64,000 nt of DNA, from the NCBI RefSeq assembly GCF_028736035.1, contig NZ_CP117866.1, forward strand, positions 4,774,001-4,838,000, read 5' to 3'. The notes below the pieces were generated by a model. It did no database searches. It had not been told where the DNA came from and was given only the letters and a program-made list of their open reading frames with translations. How positions within the stretch are numbered: the first letter of the stretch is position 1; each line of letters starts with the position of its first letter. Made by a program: the position numbers and the translations under genes. Below are positions 58,657-64,000 of this stretch, piece by piece. The DNA comes from Streptomyces sp. T12 (GTDB taxonomy: Bacteria; Actinomycetota; Actinomycetes; Streptomycetales; Streptomycetaceae).

Positions 58657-61600
58657 TCAGCCGGCGACCGTCTTCGTCGCGTTGCTCACCGCCGCCCCGT
58701 CCTGGTGCCCCGTGCGGTGCGCGATCACCTTCACGGTGATCTTCTTGCCCTTCTGCGCCGACTTCAGCACCAGCGACGACTTGGTCGCCCCGCTGATCGC
58801 CCTGCCGTTCGCGTACCACTGGTACGCGTACGACGTCGCCGCCGGCGACCAGGCCCCCTTGGACGTCTTCAGCGTCCTGCCGACCTTCGCCGTCCCGCTG
58901 ATCACCGGCAGCGTGGTCGCCTTGGGCGCGTCGCCCTTGGCCACGGTCACCGCCGCCGAGGTCGCCGATCCGCTGACCCAGCCGGACTTGACCGCGGTGA
59001 CGGTCACGGTGAGCTTCTTGCCGACCATCGAGGCGGGGACGGTGTACGTCGACGCCGTCGCCCCGCTGATCGCCGTACCGTTCGCCTTCCACTGGTACGT
59101 GTACGACGACGGGGTCGCCGACCAACTCCCCGGTGCAGCCGTGACCTTGGCGCCGGTCTTGGCCGTGCCGGTCACCTTGGGGGCGGCTGTGTTCTCCAGT
59201 TTGGGCTGGGGGGTCACGGTGAAGGTGCCGCGACCGAACTCCCAGCCGCGCGTGATCACGCTGACGTTCCAGGTACCGGTGGCCGCACCGGTCAGGTCGA
59301 GGGTCGCGGTCACCGTCCGGTTGTCCGCGGAGACCGAGTCGGCCGCCGCCGTGATCGTCTTCCCGGCCTGACTCAGCCGGACGGTGACATCGGGGCCGAG
59401 CGCGGTTCCGGTGACCGTGAGCTTCACCTTGCCGCCGGCCGCCCCGGTGTCGGGGCTGACCGCGGTGACGGCCGTCTCCTCGGTGCCGCACGGCGCGGAC
59501 GTGCAGGTCAGCTTGGCGCTGTAGGCCGTACTCGGCGCCTTCTCGGGCAGGCCCAGCAGGAACAGCGTCGGCGTGCTCTGCGGGGACGAGCCGAGCGCGT
59601 CGCAGTCGTAGCCCTCCGGGATGTAGTGCGTGCAGCCGTTGGCCCAGGTCGACGTGTTGTACAGCACCGGTACCGCCGTGGTGGTGGCGCCGGCGGTGTC
59701 CTTGATGTCGGTCTCGAAGCGGTCGAACCCGGCGGTCGGCAGCGCCGCGCACACCGCGGTGCGCGACTCGTCCAGCGTGCCCGTGATCGGCCCGTACCCG
59801 TACGCCACGGACGGCACCTTGACGCACTCCGGCGCGGGCCCGTCGGCGGTCGCGATGCGCAGGGCGTCCAGGCGGTACTCGGGCGCGGCCCTGAGGTTGG
59901 CCGGGGTCTGCACGAGGACCTGGTGGGTGGTGGACCCGGTGACCGCGCAGGAGGTGTTGCGGAAGGAGCACTCCATGCGGCCGTCCCCGGCGACGACCGC
60001 GGAGTTGGCGGTGCCGAGGGCGTCCCGCACGTTGACGTGCACGACGTCGGTGTCCGCGGCGGTGGTCACCTGTCGGCAGTCGAGGGTGCCGGGGGCGCCG
60101 TACGCGCTCTTCACGGAGGGTCCGCCGACCTTCGCGGCCGCGGTCTTCGTGCAGCCCGCCGAGGAGGCGCTCGCGGTGACGTCGCGCCGGGTCAGGGTGT
60201 AGGTGGCGGCCTGGTCGCGGCCGGTCACCAGCACGGTGTGGGCCTTGCCCGGGGTCAGGGAGCAGATGGTCCAGCCGTTGGTGGTGGCCCAGCGCTCGCA
60301 GACCCGCTTGCCGTCGGAGTCCAGCACCGAGAACTCCGCGGAGGAAGTCCCGGAGGTGGCGATCAGCTGGAAGACCTCGGCGTCCGTGTGCGCGTCCGCC
60401 GGGATGCCCAGGCAGCGCGAGAAGACGCCGTCGCCGGTGGTCAGCGTGGCCTTGGCACCGTCCGCGGCGAAGCTGCCGGCGGGCAGGACGGGGCAGCCCT
60501 GCGCGACGTCGGTGCGGTGGAAGGCCACCGCGTAGGCGCCGGTCGCCGAGTCCCCCTCGTCGTCGGTGTGCACCAGCGCCCGGTAGGGGGCCTCGCCGGT
60601 GAGCGCGCAGTCGCCGCCCTTCAGCTCGTCCTCGTCGCACTGCGGGGTGCCGGCCCGGTCCAGGACCTCCACCTCGGGGGTCAGCCCGGCCGAGGAGAGC
60701 GAGGTGAGCGCGGCGATCCGGGCGCCTTGCGGGGCGTCCAGCGTCAGGCAGTCGTACTGACCGGCCGTGCTCAACTCGCCCTTGTACAACCCCATCCCGG
60801 TAGGCACGCACCCGGCGTCCGAGGCGCGGTCGAGGACGAGCAGGTCGTCATGGGCGCCGCTGTAGGGGGAGGTGCCGTCGAGGGTCGCGGTGTACGTACC
60901 CGCGGCCGGCAGCCGGCACGGGTCGCCCGTCCGGCAGGCGATCTTCCCGGCCGCGTCGTACACCTGGACGGGGTTCGCGGAGTCGTCGTCGACCGCGTGG
61001 ACCAGGTAGGACCCGGCCTTGTCGACGGTGAAGGTGAAGCAGGGGTCGGAGTCGAAGTCCAGGCCCTGCGGCGGCCCGAAGGGGCGCACGGGCGCGGTGC
61101 GGCAGCCCTGGGGGTCGGTCAGCGCGCGCACCTTGACCGCGTACTCGGCGGGGAAGCCGTTCCCCGCCTCCGTGACCTGGGACAGCACCCGGTACGGGCC
61201 TTCGCCGGGCAGCACGCAGCTGAAGGTGTCCTCGTCGTCCTCGGTGATGCGCGGGCAGATCCGGGCACCGCTCGCGTCGGTGATCCACGCGACGACGAAG
61301 CCGTAGACGCTCGTGCCCCGGGTGAGGCGGACGCGCTCGCCCGGCTTGCCCTCGAACGCCTGGCAGTCGACCTCCAGTCGGCTCGCCGAGGTCCGGCTCA
61401 CCGTCGGCAGGTCCCAGGAGGTGCCCACCGGCTCGAAGCAGCCCTGCGTGGCCGAGCCGAGCGGGACGACGGTGACCTCGGCCTCCTCCGGGTCCGCCCA
61501 GCCGTTGTTGACGACCTTGACGGTGTAGGTGCCGGCCGCGGGGACCTGGCACCAGCCGTCGTCGGAGAACTGCTCGTCGTAGCAGTCGACTTGGCTGCCG

Positions 61601-61914
61601 TCCTCGGCGTACATCTGCGCGTACGCGTTGTTGCCGCTGTCGTCCAGCAACATCCGGTACAGGCCCGCCTGCGGAGCCGTCACGGAGAAGCAGGCGCTGT
61701 CCTGGGCCGGCACGGTGGCCTTGCCGACGGCGCCGGCCGGGTCGCCGAAGGACGCGAGCGCGAGCGGCGCGCACTCCGCCTCGACGGCGACGGCGGGGCT
61801 CGCCCCGGCCAAGGTCAGAGTCGAGGCGAACAGCGAGACGACAGCGGCGAACACGGCCGCGAACTTGGCCGCCCGCCCCCGTCTCGCAGCCGGACAGGAG
61901 TCGTCGTCGGACAC
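58657..61914 (-). CDS. Large cysteine-rich secreted protein with IPT/TIG and Ig-like C-terminal domains
   Basis: 1085 residues from GTG 61914. Signal peptide: basic RRGRAAK, then FAAVFAAVVSLFASTLTLAG, cleaved near ASPAVA-VEA (about residue 43). The body (45-790) is a series of roughly 110-130-residue modules, each with two or three cysteines in a pattern such as GCxPxG...DCxxL...CxLxGxxPYRxLV. These resemble secreted beta-sandwich repeats. The last ~270 residues hold an IPT/TIG-like domain and two similar modules (SWSATPSSYTYQWKANGTAI and AWSPAATSYAYQWYANGRAI). Cell-surface or secreted. No enzyme motif found. Function unknown. Confidence 0.85.
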   Translation of the reverse strand: MSDDDSCPAARRGRAAKFAAVFAAVVSLFASTLTLAGASPAVAVEAECAPLALASFGDPAGAVGKATVPAQDSACFSVTAPQAGLYRMLLDDSGNNAYAQMYAEDGSQVDCYDEQFSDDGWCQVPAAGTYTVKVVNNGWADPEEAEVTVVPLGSATQGCFEPVGTSWDLPTVSRTSASRLEVDCQAFEGKPGERVRLTRGTSVYGFVVAWITDASGARICPRITEDDEDTFSCVLPGEGPYRVLSQVTEAGNGFPAEYAVKVRALTDPQGCRTAPVRPFGPPQGLDFDSDPCFTFTVDKAGSYLVHAVDDDSANPVQVYDAAGKIACRTGDPCRLPAAGTYTATLDGTSPYSGAHDDLLVLDRASDAGCVPTGMGLYKGELSTAGQYDCLTLDAPQGARIAALTSLSSAGLTPEVEVLDRAGTPQCDEDELKGGDCALTGEAPYRALVHTDDEGDSATGAYAVAFHRTDVAQGCPVLPAGSFAADGAKATLTTGDGVFSRCLGIPADAHTDAEVFQLIATSGTSSAEFSVLDSDGKRVCERWATTNGWTICSLTPGKAHTVLVTGRDQAATYTLTRRDVTASASSAGCTKTAAAKVGGPSVKSAYGAPGTLDCRQVTTAADTDVVHVNVRDALGTANSAVVAGDGRMECSFRNTSCAVTGSTTHQVLVQTPANLRAAPEYRLDALRIATADGPAPECVKVPSVAYGYGPITGTLDESRTAVCAALPTAGFDRFETDIKDTAGATTTAVPVLYNTSTWANGCTHYIPEGYDCDALGSSPQSTPTLFLLGLPEKAPSTAYSAKLTCTSAPCGTEETAVTAVSPDTGAAGGKVKLTVTGTALGPDVTVRLSQAGKTITAAADSVSADNRTVTATLDLTGAATGTWNVSVITRGWEFGRGTFTVTPQPKLENTAAPKVTGTAKTGAKVTAAPGSWSATPSSYTYQWKANGTAISGATASTYTVPASMVGKKLTVTVTAVKSGWVSGSATSAAVTVAKGDAPKATTLPVISGTAKVGRTLKTSKGAWSPAATSYAYQWYANGRAISGATKSSLVLKSAQKGKKITVKVIAHRTGHQDGAAVSNATKTVAG

Positions 61915-62012
61915 GGAATCCCCCCTGGATCAGTGGTCGTTGAGGCGATAGTCGCACAGGAGTGCGACAACGCACTCGCGAGTATCCAGGGATGAAAGCG
62001 GCGAGAGTTTCG

Positions 62013-63419
62013 TCAGTGCCGCCCGGCCACCCGGTCGGCGATCCGCGCCAGCCTCGCGGACTCGGCGCTGTTGGTGAGGTGCTCCCGCCGGTCCGCCGCC
62101 CGGTAGGTGGCGTACAGCCCGTGCACCCCGAGCCACCGCAGCGGCTCCGGCTCCCACTTGCGCACCTTGTGGCCGACCCAGGGCAGATCGGTCAGCTCGG
62201 TGCGCCCGCCCTGGCCGGAGTCCTGCTGCACCAGGTCCCGCAACGTGCGGGCCGCCAGATTGGCGGTGGCGACGCCGGAGCCGACGTAACCGCCCGCCCA
62301 GCCAAGCCCCGTCGACCGGTCCAGGGTGACCGTCGCGCACCAGTCGCGCGGCACGCCCAGCACGCCCGACCAGGCGTGCTCGATCCGGACCGGGGCCAGC
62401 TGCGGGAAGAAGCGCACGAGGATCTCCCGCAGCGCCTCGACCGTCGCGTCCTGCGTACGCCCGTCGTTGTCGGTCCGCGACCCGAAGCGGTACGGCACCC
62501 CGCGCCCGCCCAGCGCGATCCGTCCGTCGGCGGTGCGCTGCGCGTACATGTAGGCGTGCGCCATGTCGCCCAGCGTCTCCCCGCCGTCCCAGCCCACCGA
62601 CTCCCACTGCTCCTGTGTCAGCGGCTCGGTGGCGATCATCGAGGAGTTCATGGGCAGCCAGGTCCGCTTCTGGCCCTTCAGGGCGGCCGTGAAGCCCTCG
62701 GTGCAGCGCAGCACGTACGGCGCGCGGACGGTGCCGTACGGCGTGACGGCGTGCTTGGGCCGGATCTCCGTCACCGGCGTCAGCTCGTGGATCGTCACAC
62801 CGAGCGCCGCCACGGCCGCCGCGAGGCCCTTCACCAGCTTCACCGGGTGCACCCGCGCCCCGTGCGGCGTCCAGGTCGAGCCGACCGCGTCCGCGACCTT
62901 GACGCGCTCGGCGGTCTCGCGGGCACCGAACAGCTCGCGGTCCTTCTCGCCGTACGACAGCTCGTGCTCGTGGAAGGCCTTCAGGCGCGCCAACTGGGCG
63001 GGGGTGCGGGCGACTTCGAGGACACCGCCCTTGTGGAGGCCGGCGTCGAAGCCCTCTTCGGTGACGGCTCGGGCGACCTCGTCGACGGTGTCGTTCATGG
63101 CCCGTTGCAGCCGTACGGCGGCCTCGTGGCCGTGCAGCTTCGCGTACCGGTCACGCCCCGCGATGCCGTTGTACAGCCAGCCGCCGTTGCGCCCCGAGGC
63201 GCCGTATCCGCAGAACTTCTGCTCCAGGACGGTGATACGGAGGAAGGGGACCGCCTTCTTCAGGTAGTACGCGGTCCACAGTCCCGTGTAGCCACCGCCC
63301 ACGATCACCACGTCCGCGGAGGCGTCCCCCGCGAGCGGCTCCCGCACCTCGGGGAGGCCGTCGTCCGCGTACCAGAAGGAAATGCCGCCGTTCACGGCAC
63401 CACTCACCGAGCTGCTCAT
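62013..63419 (-). CDS. FAD-dependent oxidoreductase, DAO/glycine-oxidase type
   Basis: 468 residues from ATG 63419. FAD Rossmann motif ADVVIVGGGYTGLWTAYYL (about 35-53), CGYGASGRNGGWLYNG (about 70-85, typical of gamma-glutamylputrescine oxidase-like PuuB), RVHPVKLVKGLAAAVAALGV, and the late GWAGGYVGSGVATANLAART. This puts it in the PuuB-like branch of amine oxidases. It may oxidise a polyamine or amino acid derivative. Divergent from the kinase at the window edge, 53 bases apart. Confidence 0.9.
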   Translation of the reverse strand: MSSSVSGAVNGGISFWYADDGLPEVREPLAGDASADVVIVGGGYTGLWTAYYLKKAVPFLRITVLEQKFCGYGASGRNGGWLYNGIAGRDRYAKLHGHEAAVRLQRAMNDTVDEVARAVTEEGFDAGLHKGGVLEVARTPAQLARLKAFHEHELSYGEKDRELFGARETAERVKVADAVGSTWTPHGARVHPVKLVKGLAAAVAALGVTIHELTPVTEIRPKHAVTPYGTVRAPYVLRCTEGFTAALKGQKRTWLPMNSSMIATEPLTQEQWESVGWDGGETLGDMAHAYMYAQRTADGRIALGGRGVPYRFGSRTDNDGRTQDATVEALREILVRFFPQLAPVRIEHAWSGVLGVPRDWCATVTLDRSTGLGWAGGYVGSGVATANLAARTLRDLVQQDSGQGGRTELTDLPWVGHKVRKWEPEPLRWLGVHGLYATYRAADRREHLTNSAESARLARIADRVAGRH

Positions 63420-63472
63420 GCGAGGACGTTAATTCGAGTGAGCCGATTCCCCCACCCCGCTACGGTCACAAG

Positions 63473-64000
63473 GTGATCGACATTCCGCAGGAGCTCGCCG
63501 CATCACAGCAGGAGTACAACGGGGAGGCGGGCCGCGCCTTCATCGCCGGACTCCCGGACCTGACGGCCGGCTTCCTCGACCGCTGGGAGCTGACGGTCGA
63601 CGGACGGCCGATGCACGGGGTCTCCGCCCTGGTCCTCCCCGTCCTGCGGCGCGACGGCACCCCGGCCGTCCTGAAGCTGCAACTCCTCGACGAGGAGAGC
63701 GAGGGCGAACCGGTCGCCCTGCGCCTGTGGGACGGCGACGGGGCGGTACGTCTCCTCGACCACGACGAGCCCACCGGCACCATGCTCCTCGAACGCCTCG
63801 ACTCGTCCCGCATGCTCGCGCACCACCCGGAGGCACACGAGTCCGTCCTGGTCATCGCCCGCCTGCTGGCCCACCTCACGTCCTCCCCCGCGCCCGCCGG
63901 CCTGCGCCGCCTCGGCGACATCGCGCAGGCCATGCTGGAGCAGACGCCCTGGGCCCTGGAGCACATCCCGGACCCGGGGGCCCGCCGGATCGTCGCCGAC
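63473..64000 (+). CDS. Aminoglycoside/hydroxyurea kinase family protein (5' part; continues beyond window)
   Basis: At least 176 residues from GTG 63473, cut by the window end. Family pattern of streptomycin 6-kinase-like APH: LDRWELTVDGRPMHGVSALV, VLKLQLLDEESEGEPVALRL, WDGDGAVRLLDHDEPTGTML and LERLDSSRMLA. The catalytic HGD loop would lie past the edge. It could phosphorylate an antibiotic or a small metabolite. Confidence 0.85.
   Translation, partial: MIDIPQELAASQQEYNGEAGRAFIAGLPDLTAGFLDRWELTVDGRPMHGVSALVLPVLRRDGTPAVLKLQLLDEESEGEPVALRLWDGDGAVRLLDHDEPTGTMLLERLDSSRMLAHHPEAHESVLVIARLLAHLTSSPAPAGLRRLGDIAQAMLEQTPWALEHIPDPGARRIVAD

Noticed and set aside
58705-61995. 1096-codon open frame on the plus strand opposite the large secreted protein
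   Set aside because: Composition is the typical shadow pattern; the minus-strand frame has a signal peptide, conserved cysteines and recognisable modules.

Overview
The window is a piece of a Streptomyces chromosome, or that of a very close relative. The evidence is very high GC with strong G/C bias at third codon positions, frequent GTG starts, near absence of TTA codons, and the gene set itself: groEL2 with CIRCE elements, a DasR-type nagKA locus, an otsA/otsB/gpgS cluster, a GAF-PAS-GGDEF diguanylate cyclase with a BldD-like palindrome, Scr1/DUF397 proteins, TerD and HelD. Gene order from about 31 to 52 kb recalls the central core around SCO4277-SCO4296 of S. coelicolor; that comparison is from memory and was not computed.

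Layout. 0-2.3 kb: a truncated conserved protein and a membrane-anchored PstS-like binding protein. 2.5-8.7 kb: an XPB-type repair helicase and its usual helicase-associated partner, here separated by about 2 kb holding two tiny secreted peptides and a UPF0114/YqhA membrane domain fused to an IstB-like ATPase. 9.2-18.6 kb: membrane proteins, a GT87-like mannosyltransferase, HelD, CutC, and small mycothiol, F420 and AhpD-type enzymes. 18.6-21 kb: a RpiR/MurR regulator and the MurNAc-6-P etherase murQ. 21-31.5 kb: mixed, partly accessory genes, including an XRE/Scr1-DUF397 pair, Uma2 and HTH genes, an MFS pump and an Old Yellow Enzyme. 31.7-36.2 kb: groEL2, cold shock protein, a MoaD/ThiS sulfur carrier and a threonine-synthase-like gene under a SAM-I riboswitch. 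36.3-39.7 kb: glucosylglycerate and trehalose synthesis. 40-44.8 kb: DasR-type GlcNAc locus (sugar-binding lipoprotein, nagK, nagA, PfkB kinase). 44.8-64 kb: CBM35 membrane protein, diguanylate cyclase, ECF sigma factor, ribosome rescue factor, TerD, M1 peptidase lipoprotein, oxidoreductases, a DHA2 exporter, a very large cysteine-rich secreted protein, and at the edge an antibiotic-kinase-like gene.

Most interesting points. (1) The SAM-I riboswitch sits on a thrC-like gene next to a lone MoaD/ThiS carrier. This fits a protein-thiocarboxylate route to homocysteine better than plain threonine synthesis. (2) The YqhA-IstB fusion carries a TTA (bldA) codon and ends against a tandem pair of secreted micropeptides. 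(3) A copy of a dispersed Streptomyces intergenic repeat lies inside the 5' end of nagA. (4) Paired operators flank the murR start. (5) There are tandem CIRCE elements. (6) Several intergenic tandem repeats are present, including a perfect 120-bp-period duplication and a 7-bp microsatellite touching an MFS stop codon. No tRNA, rRNA, CRISPR array or complete insertion sequence was seen.
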